Below are positions 36,138-47,200 of a DNA stretch of 64,000 bases, in pieces. Source of the stretch: Nansenia antarctica (lineage: Eukaryota; Chordata; Actinopteri; Argentiniformes; Microstomatidae). Both the position numbers and the translations under genes were made by a program. The stretch spans positions 12,319,311 through 12,383,310 of the forward strand of contig OZ022352.1 of the NCBI GenBank assembly GCA_963989245.1, written 5' to 3'. Within the stretch, counting starts at the first letter, position 1; the number at the start of each line of letters is the position of its first letter. A model generated the notes under the pieces. That model made no database searches and was not told the DNA's origin. It worked only from the letters and a program-made list of their open reading frames with translations.

Positions 36138-36508
36138 CGCAAAGCTAAAGAAAAGATGTTCGTGTCTGAAGTGGAAACACTTGATCACGCAGTTAGGAGA
36201 GTGCAGACAGGCAGGATCAGTCCATCACGTCTGCTGTTGCTCATCCGCGCCGCGATAGTTATATTAGTAATCGTCTGAATCCCCTTTCTTTATTTCTTAG
36301 CCTTATTATGCTCCAATTTCCCGTTATTTCGATTTTGTTTTGATGATAATTTTAAAAAAAAAGTGGCGTACGTGTGTAAACGGACTGGTGTGCGCTCGTG
36401 ATTGCATTGGGTAGATAGAAAACAAGCGTTACTGAGTTCACGTTGTTTTGCGTTTAGTTCCGCACTGGTTGGATGGATGTGACTGGCTGTCTGTCTGTCT
36501 GGCTGGGT

Positions 36509-36544
36509 GGAAACCCCCCTGACGTCACCGCTCGGGAAACTCCC
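36509..36544. promoter_or_regulatory. Two kappaB sites and a CRE upstream of RELB
   Basis: GGAAACCCCC (36509-36518; complement GGGGGTTTCC) and GGGAAACTCC (36534-36543; complement of GGGAAACTCCC gives GGGAGTTTCC) both fit GGGRNWYYCC. A full palindromic CRE, TGACGTCA, sits between them at 36520-36527. The cluster is about 370-410 bp upstream of the RELB ATG (36137) and may mark its promoter. NF-kappaB control of RELB is known in mammals. Confidence 0.7.
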
Positions 36545-36599
36545 TGAGGCAGTAACCATAGCAACGAGATAGCCACGGAGAGGTTTCATTCATTCAATC

Positions 36600-37790
36600 A
36601 AGCCTATTTTGATATATTATTATAATATATATATATTATATATATTATATTATATATATTATATTATTATTATTATTATTATTAGATATTTTGATTTTGT
36701 GTGTGACCTGATGGGAACTCTTGGTGGCCAGTTTATCTTTATTTTTTATTATTTTTTTACGCACAGTATACGTATCTACTTACGTATCTAAATTACGCCA
36801 ATAGTTGTCCCATTGATGAAGAGTGGAATATGTTACCTGTGTGTCTTTATGTTGCAATAATAAACAATACAATTTAAAAAAGTTAGTGTGCTAAAGTTTC
36901 AAGCAAATAAAGTAAATTTGCAAGCAAAAACAAGTCTTTAGAAAAGAAATACCTTGCATTTTTGCTGCATTGCCCCCCTTTAATTTTTTTGACATTTAGG
37001 CCTACTAGAGGTTAACATTATGTCATTTTGTCGAGAGCAATATTGATTTTGTGCTGCCCTCTAGGGGTGTGCACTGGGGGGTGAGTGTCGGTTATAATCT
37101 ATCCTCTATCCAGCATCTAAACCTGTCCTGATTGGCTGACCCTGCACCTGGGCCTGGTGCATCCTGGCCATAAAAGCCATACTGCAGGATCTCACTCTGG
37201 AGAAAGGTGAGAACTAATATTTCCCAAAAGACAGTTGAGGAACATTCAGGATTTAGTTTTTGCCTGTGAGACATTTCTGACACACATCTTACTTAAACCA
37301 GACTGTAAACCTGGTCGCTACCAGCAGCAAATTATTTGAGCCACTCTTGGTTGTTCCAGGGGTCCGGTCTGAGACCCATGGCCAGGCCGGTGTTAGCCAC
37401 TATGGCTCCAGTATGGAGCGGTCTGCCGAAGGACTTGAGGGTGGCAGAGTGTGGATATCTTTAAAAGAAAGCTCACAACTTTTGTTGCTGGCTTTTATCT
37501 AGTGTTTACCTCAACTTACATTTTGAAACCTAAGCAGTGGACTCATCTCTCTTCATTCTGAGTAAGTAAGACTACTTCTAGTAAACCTGGACTACTAATA
37601 GTGGATACCTGTGTTGTTTATTAAGTTTAAAAGCTTAAAGTTGTAAGTTGTTTATTAAGTGATAGTGTTGTAACTGTCTATTTTAAAAGACAACGCCTGC
37701 CAGAATAAAGTCTAGTGAAACCACTAGTTCTGACCCAAGTAGGTGCTAATCTGCAAGTAGGAGGAGCCTTCTGTCTCCTGTATATATTGA
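36600..37790. other. Intergenic between RELB and the L2 LINE
   Basis: AT-rich simple sequence (36610-36690) is followed by low-complexity DNA. At about 37385-37480 one plus-strand frame reads SGLPKDLRVAEC, which looks like the C-terminal tip of a LINE ORF (weak). No gene exon was found. Confidence 0.4.
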
Positions 37791-37939
37791 ATAGACCAGG
37801 GGCCATTTGGGGCATACATGCGACTAGTGAGAACACCTGTCAGTCGTTGTCATTAGTGCTCATTAGTGGGGAGTGGCTACAAGCCTGCTAGTGTCCATAA
37901 ATATCTGGCCTGTCTGAGAGCGAGAGCCTCCTGACACTA

Positions 37940-40472
37940 AGACTTGTGACAACAAGACAAGGGAGTCTATCTGTGGGAGTCAAGACTTGTGACAACAAGA
38001 CAAGGGAGTCTATCTGTGGGAGTCCATCGAGGAAGGCCTGAGAGGAAGCCAGGGTACTAAGTACCTTCTCTTCCAGTTGTTTGTAGTGTTGCTGTCTTCT
38101 CTAGTCACTCCGGTCTACTGAGTGCGCTTAGCTACTCCTAGTTCTGTTGGTTCTTTAGCCCTCTTCCCCTCTACATACTTTTGCCACAATGTGCTTTCTC
38201 CCTATCCCTGTTCTTCTGACACTCAGGAGGACACCTAGATGCTACATCCCCCCTCGCAACCCTTCCAATCTCATCTACCCACCTTTTTCTACTGACCATG
38301 ACTTTATCGCCGCAGGCGGTCTCTGGAATTGCCAGTCGGCGGTCCGGAAAGCTGACGCTATCTCAGCTTATGCATCTCTTATGGCCCTCAATTTCCTTGC
38401 TCTCACTGAAACCTGGATCACACCAGAAAACACAGCTACACCGGCAGCCCTCTCTGGCGCCTACTCCTTTTCTCATTCCCCTAGACCCTCTGGTCGAGTC
38501 GGAGGCACAGGACTCCTCATCTCGCCCAAGTGGTCACATACTGTCCTTCCCCTGGCACACTTGTCTATATCCTCCTTTGAATTTCATGCTGCTTTTGTCT
38601 CCTCCCCGGTCAAACTCCACATTGTTGTCATCTATCGCCCCCCAGGCCCGCTCGGTGACTTCCTAGGCGAGATGGATGGCCTTCTCAGCTCCTTCCCTGA
38701 TGATGGCACTCCGCTCGTACTACTAGGTGACTTCAATTTCCAATCTGAGAAGCTTCTCTCATCTGGAGTACTTGACCTTCTCCTCTCCTTCGGCCTTACC
38801 CTGTCCCCCTCTCCTCCGACTCATAAGGATCATAAGGCAGGCAAAACTTCCAACCTTACCGTTACCCCTCTTCCAGTTTCTGATCACCACTTTATATCCT
38901 TCTCCCTTCCCCTCAAAACTTCCTCTTCCCTCTCAGCCTCTAACCACTTAAGACCCTCTCGTCGTAACCTACGTACCCTGTCCCCCATCACCCTCTCTTC
39001 TTCTGTCCTATCCTCCCTACCCTCTGTCGAATCCTTCTCCCTTCTATCCACTGATGCGGCATCCTCAACCCTCCTGTCCGCTCTCACCTCATCCTTCGAC
39101 ACCCTCTGTCCACTAACCTTGAAGCCAGCTCGATCCTCTCCTCGAGCTCCCTGGCTCCCTGAAACCCTACATGCTTGCAGACTAGAGCTCAAAGCAGCTG
39201 AGAGGAAATGGAGAAAAACTGGCCTTTCTGATGACCTTAACCTCTATCACTCTCTCCTTGCCAACTACGCCTCCTCGGCATCAGCTGCTAAAGCATCCTA
39301 CTATCATTCCAAAATACATTCTTCTGCCTCTAATCCTAGAAAACTGTTCTCCACTTTCTCTTCACTCCTTAATCCACCTCCTCCCCCTCCTCCTTCCTCC
39401 CTGTCCGCCGATGACTTTGTCACCTACTTTGAAAAAAAGGTGGACAACATCAGCAGCACCTTTTCCCCCCCCACCTCTCCCTCCTCCCACTAACAATGCT
39501 AACACCCCTTCCAAACTCTCTCCTCGACACTCGGTCTCTGGATTGTCATCTTTTTCCCCCCTCTCCCCCGATGAGATTCTCACACTTATCACATCAAAGC
39601 GGACAACCACTTGCCCTCTTGATCCCATCCCCTCCCCCCTTCTCCAATCTATTTCCGCCGACATCCTTCCTAACCTTACCACCCTAATCAACTCCTCCCT
39701 ATGCACAGGATCTGTCCCAGCGGCCTACAAAATAGCCAGAGTCAAGCCTCTCCTCCACCAGATCCTTCTCTCCATCCTCTCAGACCTGGGCATCTCTGGC
39801 ACCGCACACTCCTGGTTTTCTTCCTACCTGGCGGGCCGCTCCTACCAGATGACCTGGAGAGAATCGCTATCTTCTCCACGAACCCTCTCCACTGGAGTAC
39901 CCCAGGGTTCTGTCCTAGGGCCCCTACTTTTCTCCCTCTACACCAAGTCTCTTGGCTCGGTAATCTCTTCACATGGGCTCTCCTACCACAGCTACGCAGA
40001 CGACACTCAACTCTTCCTGTCCTTCCCCCCGTCTGATGTACACGTGGCAACCCGTATCTCAGCATGTCTCGCTGACATTTCAACTTGGATGGCTGACCAC
40101 CATCTCAAGCTCAATCTTAACAAGACCGAGCTCCTCTTCATCCTGCCCTCTCCAAGACTTCTCCATCACAGTGGAGAACTCTACTGTAACCCCCTCCCTG
40201 ACAGCCAAGAACCTTGGAGTGATCCTGGATAACCGACTATCCTGTGCGGAGAACATTGCAGCAACGGCTCGCTCCTGCAGATTCTTCCTCTACAACATCA
40301 GAAGGATACGACCATTCCTTACCAGAGAGGCAGCGCAACTCTTGACCCAGGCACTGGTCATCTCCCGCCTGGATTACTGCAATGTACTCCTGGCTGGGCT
40401 CCCCGCTTCAGCCATTAGACCTCTGCAGCTCATCCAGAATGCTGCTGCCCGGCTGGTATTCAACCTCCCCAA
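37940..40472 (+). mobile_element. L2-type LINE with broken EN-RT ORF
   Basis: Frame 38189-39493 encodes an endonuclease/exonuclease/phosphatase-type domain: catalytic-type ALTETWI, LLGDFNF and PVSDHHF. A frameshift in a C-rich run near 39463-39480 moves into the RT part, which has LSTGVPQGSVLGPLLFSLYT (motif B) and YADDTQLF (motif C). The peptide jumps from ARVKPLL directly to HQILLSILSDLGISG, so about 80 residues including RT motif A are missing near 39755. A second frameshift near 40145 leads to SLTAKNLGVILDNRLS and LVFNLPK. A 42-bp direct duplication (ACTTGTGACAACAAGACAAG) at 37940-38025 lies in the presumed 5' UTR. The element cannot be active. Confidence 0.92.
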
Positions 40473-40650
40473 ATACATTTTTGGCATTACATTACATTTT
40501 TGGCATTACATTTTTGGCATTTAGCAGACGCCTTATTCCAAAGCGACTTACAATCAATACATTTGAATACTAAGCATGTGAATCAGCAATCCACCATTCG
40601 TTGCAGGAAGAGTAATCTAGCTCGGGCCCGGGGCCACTGATCCCTATCGC
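40473..40650 (-). mobile_element. Inverted L2 3' tail
   Basis: The minus strand reads GATTGTAAGTCGCTTTGGAA, then GTCTGCTAAATGCCAAAAATG with the last 15 bp doubled. It joins head-on to the preceding L2 at FNLPK and replaces that copy's own 3' end. Confidence 0.85.
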
Positions 40651-40734
40651 CTTCTACTAAGACCTTTTTTTCTTTTCCTTTTTTTTCATATTTGCCTTTT
40701 GTTTCTTTTTATTATTACTACTCAATCTTTTCAG

Positions 40735-40786
40735 TTTGTAAAGCGTCTTTGAGTGTCTAGAAAAGCGCTATATAAGTCTAATGTAC

Positions 40787-40844
<58 letters not shown>

Positions 40845-40845
40845 C
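40735..40845 (+). mobile_element. LINE 3' tail with long (TTA)n
   Basis: GTAAAGCGTCTTTGAGTGTC and GAAAAGCGCTATATAAG are followed by about 55 bp of ATT repeats, the usual 3' end of several fish LINEs. Confidence 0.65.
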
Positions 40846-41124
40846 TATACAAATTCTGATACACGTTGTTCGTACATGTTATTATGAAGAACATACAGCA
40901 CAAGGGGTGATTTAATTCGACCGTTCTCTAGATAAACATTGTTCAAACGCACACAATTATTGCAATAAAAATGTATTGTAACCAAATGAAGTACTGGAGA
41001 CAGATAGCTGGGCCAAACTGTGCAGAAGGGATTTCTCTGCCTTATATGGTAACGTTGCGTGAGGAGAGGGCGGGTCTGCTCCAGAGACGTCATCACCCTG
41101 CACCCAGAACCAGGAAGAGCGTCG

Positions 41125-41132
41125 TATAAAAG
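41125..41132 (+). promoter_or_regulatory. UNC45A TATA box
   Basis: TATAAAAG lies 113 bp before the UNC45A ATG. This predicts transcription starting near 41155 and a first exon of about 105 bp that carries only eight codons. Confidence 0.6.
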
Positions 41133-41237
41133 TATCCATGCATGGACTGACTTCAGATACCAGGGCGTACAGTAAACATCTATGAACTAAAGCATCCGAG
41201 TATTTCATTTATTGGCGGAATTGTTTCAGAGAAGATT

Positions 41238-44200
41238 ATGAGTGTGAACGGAAAGGATAAGGTAAGCCAGCGATCATCAGATAATCGATCAGTCATCAAC
41301 GTGGTGCATTGATCTGATGTGATCTGATGTGATGGAGCATATCGAGTCATTTAGTCATACGTATGACCATGACATATTAGCCCATCTGTGACTAGGAGTA
41401 TAGTCATATTTGGTTATACACACGCATGTAAATAATATAATCCTAGTGACAGAGATAATGGCATAGTAGTCAGACCTTTGAAAATATATTCAGTTGTTTC
41501 CTCCATTAATAATTAATGTATGTCCTCCTCCCCCACAGCCTTAGATCCTGTATTCTAACCATGTGAAGTGTTTTATTACTGTTACTCTGGATTGGAAGTG
41601 TATGTGTCTCCCTGGCCAATCCCATGTGAGAGCCCTCAGCAGCTACACTCAGGTAGACCCTGGCTGTGTTCGACATGGCATACTAGCATACTACTCATAC
41701 TAGATGAGCGAGTAAGTCAAACTTTATTTATATAGCACCCTTCCCCAGCACGGATGCACAGGGTGCTTTACATATAAAATAAATAGAAATATAAAAAAGT
41801 GCAAATTCAAAACATCAATGATTAAAAACAGAAAGGAGACAACATAAACAGAACATAAACAGGAACAATAAGAAGGCTATTGACTGCCGGCCTGTCTAAA
41901 CAGATGTGTTTTAAGTTGCCGCTTGAAAATGTGTTCTGAGGGAGCGGCTCTCAGGTCAAGGAGGGGGGAGGGCGTTCCAAAGGCTCTCAGGTCAAGGAGG
42001 GGGGAGGGCGTTCCAAAGGCTCTCAGGTCAAGGGGGAGGAGGGCGTTCCAAAGGCTCTCAGGTCAGGGGGGAGGGCGTTCCAAAGGCTCTCAGGTCAAGG
42101 GGGGAGGGGGGCGTTCCAAAGGCTCTCAGGTCAGGGGGGAGGGCGTTCCAGAGTCTCTCAGGTCAGGGGGGAGGAGGGCGTTCCAGAGTCTCTCAGGTCA
42201 GGGGGGGGAGGGCGTTCCAGAGTCTCTCAGGTCAGGGGGGGGAGGGCGTTCCAGAGTCTCTCAGGTCAAGGGGGGGAGGGCGTTCCAGAGTCTCTCAGGT
42301 CAGGGGGGAGGGCGTTCCAGAGTCTCTCAGGTCAAGGGGGGGAGGGCGTTCCAGAGTCTCTCAGGTCAGGGGGGGAGGGCGTTCCAGAGTCTCTCAGGTC
42401 AGGGGGGGGAGGGCGTTCCAGAGTCTCTCAGGTCAGGGGGGGGAGGGCGTTCCAGAGTCTCTCAGGTCAGGGGGGAGGAGGGCGTTCCAAAGGCTCTCAG
42501 GTCAAGGGGGGGAGGGCGTTCCAGAGTCTCTCAGGTCAGGGGGGAGGGCGTTCCAGAGTATCTCAGGTCAAGGGGGGAGGGCGTTCCAGAGTCTCTCAGG
42601 TCAGGGGGGGAGGGCGTTCCAGAGTCTCTCAGGTCAGGGGGGGAGGGCGTTCCAAAGGCTCTCAGGTCAGGGGGGAGGGCGTTCCAAAGGCTCTCAGGTC
42701 AGGGGGGGAGGGTGTTCCAGAGTCTCTCAGGTCAGGGGGGGGAGGGCGTTCCAGAGTCTCTCAGGTCAGGGGGGGGAGGGCGTTCCAGAGTCTCTCAGGT
42801 CAGGGGGGGGAGGGCGTTCCAAAGCTTTGGGCCCGTCACCTCAAATGCTCTGTCCCCTTTTGTTGGAAGTCTGGCCCTAGGCACGACCAGGAGCTCCTGG
42901 TCGGAGGACCTCAGTGACCGGGTGGATGAGTAGGGGTGAATGAGATCCGAGATGGAGGCGGGGGCTTGGCCGTGAAGGGCTCTGAAAGCGAACACCAGCA
43001 CTTTAAAATGAATTCTAAATTGTACCGGGAGCCAGTGCAGGGATGCTAGGATGGGGGTGATGTGGCATGATTTCTTGGACCTGGGGAGAAGCCTGGCAGC
43101 CTCGTTCTGGACCAGTTGAAGTTGTGCTACAGATGATTTGTTGAGACAGGTAAACAGTGAATTACAGTAATCGTCGAGTCTAGATGAGATAAATGCATGT
43201 ACAGACAGTTCTAATTCAGAACTGAAATGAGTATGCGAGAGCGTTCACACTGTACAGTATGCGAATTTTGAGTATGCGAGAAATCTAGTTTGTGTACTAC
43301 ATTTTGCTGAATATTTGAGTATTTGAATATTTGGACACTACTGGGGGCACTAGGCCTGGGCCTGACCCAGAGTTTAGAGAAGTCTTTCTTCGGACTTCTT
43401 CCATAAAATCCTGTCAAAATGGAGCAGCATGGCAAGCCTTCCTCTTCTCCCTCAGCTCCTGGAGGAGGGCTGGGCAGAGAGGGTCTGTAGAAGACACACG
43501 TTACAGGACACAGGCGGGGTTGAGGAGTAGAGGTCGTAAGTGGGGGATCAGGAGCGAGAGAGGGACCTCTACTCAAGGACTGTCAGTCCGAGAGATTAGT
43601 GTGCTATATGTCTGTGTTTATGCAGTATTTATATATTAGGTTCTTTGGTGATTGGAATGCACTGCAACTTACATAAGTAATAGTTAGGGTTAGGGTTATC
43701 GGGTTAGGGTTATAAGTAACTGTAATGCAACTTAGGCTACATAAGTAATAGTTCATATTAACAAATGTGAAATTCAGTGGGGAGGGTGTAAATATACAGT
43801 CTGTATAATAGATGTTTAGCGACACCTTGTGGTTAAGTTTGGAAACTCATCTTTGTGTTACACTTACCCGATAACTTCCTGCATTCTGGAAATATGTATC
43901 TTGCCTTGCTGAAGGTTCGCGCACCAATAGAATTTTATAACACAAAATAATATCAGAATCAGAATGACTTTATTCGCCACGTAGTTTTCACATACAAGGA
44001 ATTTGCTGTGGTTGTTGGTGCATACAGACAACATAATAATAAGAATAAGAAGAATTAAAAGCAAGTAGTACAAAACGTCAAGAAGCATACAAATAAAGTA
44101 AGATATTATTATGAATGAATTATTTACAATATATAGTGTCTATGGGGGCGGGGTAAGAGTCTGTGTCAGTGGGGGTCCCGGGCCTTGTTGATGATATGAT

Positions 44201-47200
44201 TTAGATCTGAAATTACAATGCATTTCCAGGACACTGCTGCCCTGAAGGAGGATGGGAACAACCTGTTCAAGGCAGGGGACATGCAGGGCGCCCTCTGCTG
44301 CTACACCAAGGCCATCAAGCTGAGCGACAGCCAATCAGAGAGCGCCGTTCTGCACCGCAACCGCTCCGCCTGCTACCTCAAGTTAGAGGACTACACCCTG
44401 GCTGAGGCAGATGCTGCCAAAGGTAGGAATGTCCATAACAATCCCTTGGATGCTCTCATGCATCAGTTGCCATTATACAACAGTTAGTTCCGAACAAGTA
44501 ATTTGATTGGACAAGAGGCATTCCATGAGTGCTGATATACAGTATAACAGCACTGGGACTTTTAACTATATGTATCACTCCGAAATGACCGTTAATACAA
44601 AGTAGCTAGCCTGCAGATGTTTGTGTTCAGGTTACTAGGCAACAGTCCAGTTGCGGAACTAAAAATAAATGATTAAATAAACAAACAAATCATAATCTGT
44701 TGTCACTTATTACTGTTAACTAATACATTGCGCTGTAGAACTGTTGTATAAAAGCAATATCACACTCGAGGTCGTGCTGTTATACTGAATATCGGCCTGC
44801 GGCCTCGTACCTACGACCGAATCACAGCCGTGCTGATATTCAGTATAACAGCACTCCCTCTCGTGTGATATTGCTTAAATATGAATGAAATCTGAGATCT
44901 CTACAGCTACTCCACCTTAGGGTCTTTATCATCTCGTCTCCTCCAGCTCTGGACACCGATCCAGGTGATGTGAAAGCCCGGTTTCGGCGGGCACAAGCTC
45001 TCCAGAAGCTCGGTCGACTGGATCAGTCGTTTATGGATGCCCAGAAGTGTGCCCAGCTGGAGCCTAAGAACAAAGCCTTCCAGGAGCTGCTGAGGCTGCT
45101 GGGAGCTCAGATCCAGCAGAAGGTGAGATTTCATGTTTCTATTGATAAGAGAATGATGCCTGTTGGTGATGTGTTGATGCCGCCCTCAGCATTGTCTGTT
45201 TTTTGAAGAAATTACAAGTCCAACAGAGCCAAGTTATATGACTGACAATTTAACAAATGCGTTCATGAGATTTTAGATGTTGCCCTCTATAGAGCCCTGG
45301 CAAACCTTGATTCTGTGTGCCTTGTAGCCTTGATCATGGTTCCCGCGCTGGTCTTAAAAAAGCCTTTAAGGTCTTACATTTCAGTTATTAGGTCTAAAAA
45401 AATGAGGTTCCAGCTATTAAAAATGAGATTAGCTTGTCCTGCAAGGAAATCAGTCCGACCACATCTATTTACGCGGAAATGAAAATGTAATTATGGGACT
45501 TATTTATTTTATATTAATTATCCTTCAGACTTTTTTGTCTGTATGGCAGTGAAATTCCTAATTTCATCACCTCATGGATGACAAAAAGCTATCATATGGT
45601 GTCGCGAATAGGTCTAAAATTCACAAATTCTAAAAAAAGGCAAAAAAGGTCTTAGGACTTGTTGAACCCTGCTTGATGTATCCATTGTACTTAACAATGA
45701 TCCTTATTCCTTCTAACTCTCCCCTGTAGTCGGCGCAGATGTCCTCCACAGACGCTCGTGTGCAGCAGATGTTCACTGTCCTCCTAGATGCCTCTGCACA
45801 AGCCTCAGACAAGCAGAAGGTTACATCATCCATTAGATGATCTGTTATATCATCGAACCCTGTTGGTTCGTCCCTTACGCTGTAATGTGCTTTCATAACA
45901 GGCTAGGTCAAACGTGTTATAGTAATGCAACCTATTCCTCACTCTCAGGCTGCTCAGAATCTGGTGGTGTTATCCCGCGAGGACGCTGGAGCTGAGCAGA
46001 TCTTCCGTAACGACGGAGTGAAGCTGATCCAGAAACTTCTGGAGTCGAAGCAGGAGGAGGTGGTCCTGTCTGCTCTGAGGACGCTGGTCGGCTTGTGTAC
46101 AGGACACCAGTCCAGAGTAAGTCCTGTAGCTATTGTCGGCTGTAATCAGCAAAGATGAGCTACATTGCTTTGTCATAATAGGACTCCCACGAAACGTGTA
46201 TAAAGTCCAAATGAATGTGTCGTCCTCTCCCGCAGACCATGGCCATTGTTAACGAGCTAGGGATGGACCAGCTGTGTGGGGTGATGGGGTCGGGGTCGTC
46301 CGCTGTGTGCCTGGCTGCCTGTCACCTGCTGCAGGTGATGTTTGAGGCGCTCACAGAGGGCATGAAGAGGGAGGTCAGAGGGAAGGACGAGGCCATGCTG
46401 CCTGGTGAGATGACCATCTGACCATGTGTTCATATTACATTCAGTTTTCTCAAATTTCTGATTTGTGTTTCCTTCACGATAGGCGTGATATGTGCAAGCT
46501 TGTTGCTGTCGAAGTCGAGTGACTCCTTTAACACTGGAACAGCCGCGCCGTTTTACCAGCCGCCTCTTTACAATGCTCAAGCTGCTACTTACACACAACG
46601 ACCACTAGTTGTCCGCTTGTAAATTAGCCTGCAAAATAAAATAAATCTGAAAAACGTCAATATAGCTTTAGCTTATCCTGATGTGATTTAGAAAATGTAA
46701 GGATACTGGGTGGTAGAACGCACATATCTAGGGCAAGTCATGAAAGGAGGGTCCTGAAATTTTATTGAGTGCAAAGATATAAACATTTTCTTTACTCACA
46801 GGGTCAAATGGCCCCTCATGGCTGTTCTAGTGTTAAATGCATGTATGTATGTGTGTGTGTGTGGATGTAACACAGAGCCGTCTAGAGAGCTGCGCTCCAT
46901 GCTGCGCCACCTGGTGGAGATGATGCCTGAGCCTAGCGTGTCGGGACCAGGCCGGGATGGAGCCATCAACCTCCTGGTCAAACAGGTGCCCCGCAAGTCC
47001 CAGAGGAACCCCGACAACTCCCTGACACTGTGGGTGATAGACCAGGGTAAGAACCTACTCCCTCACACTGTGGGTGATAGACCAGGGTAAGAACCTACTC
47101 CCTGACACTGTGGGTGATAGACCAGGGTAAGAACCTACTCCCTGACACTGTGGGGGATAGACCAGGGTAAGAACCAACTCCCTCACACTGTGGGTGATAG

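Noticed and set aside
38189..40524. Host gene between RELB and UNC45A
   Set aside because: Endonuclease and reverse-transcriptase motifs with frameshifts and an L2 tail show it is a dead LINE.
41923..42933. 336-codon plus-strand frame rich in G, R and S
   Set aside because: Runs antisense to a LINE ORF through a G-rich minisatellite; the minus strand explains the sequence.
43211..43639. Open frames on both strands of about 100-120 codons
   Set aside because: Compositional frames next to a LINE fragment; no splice sites or family similarity seen.
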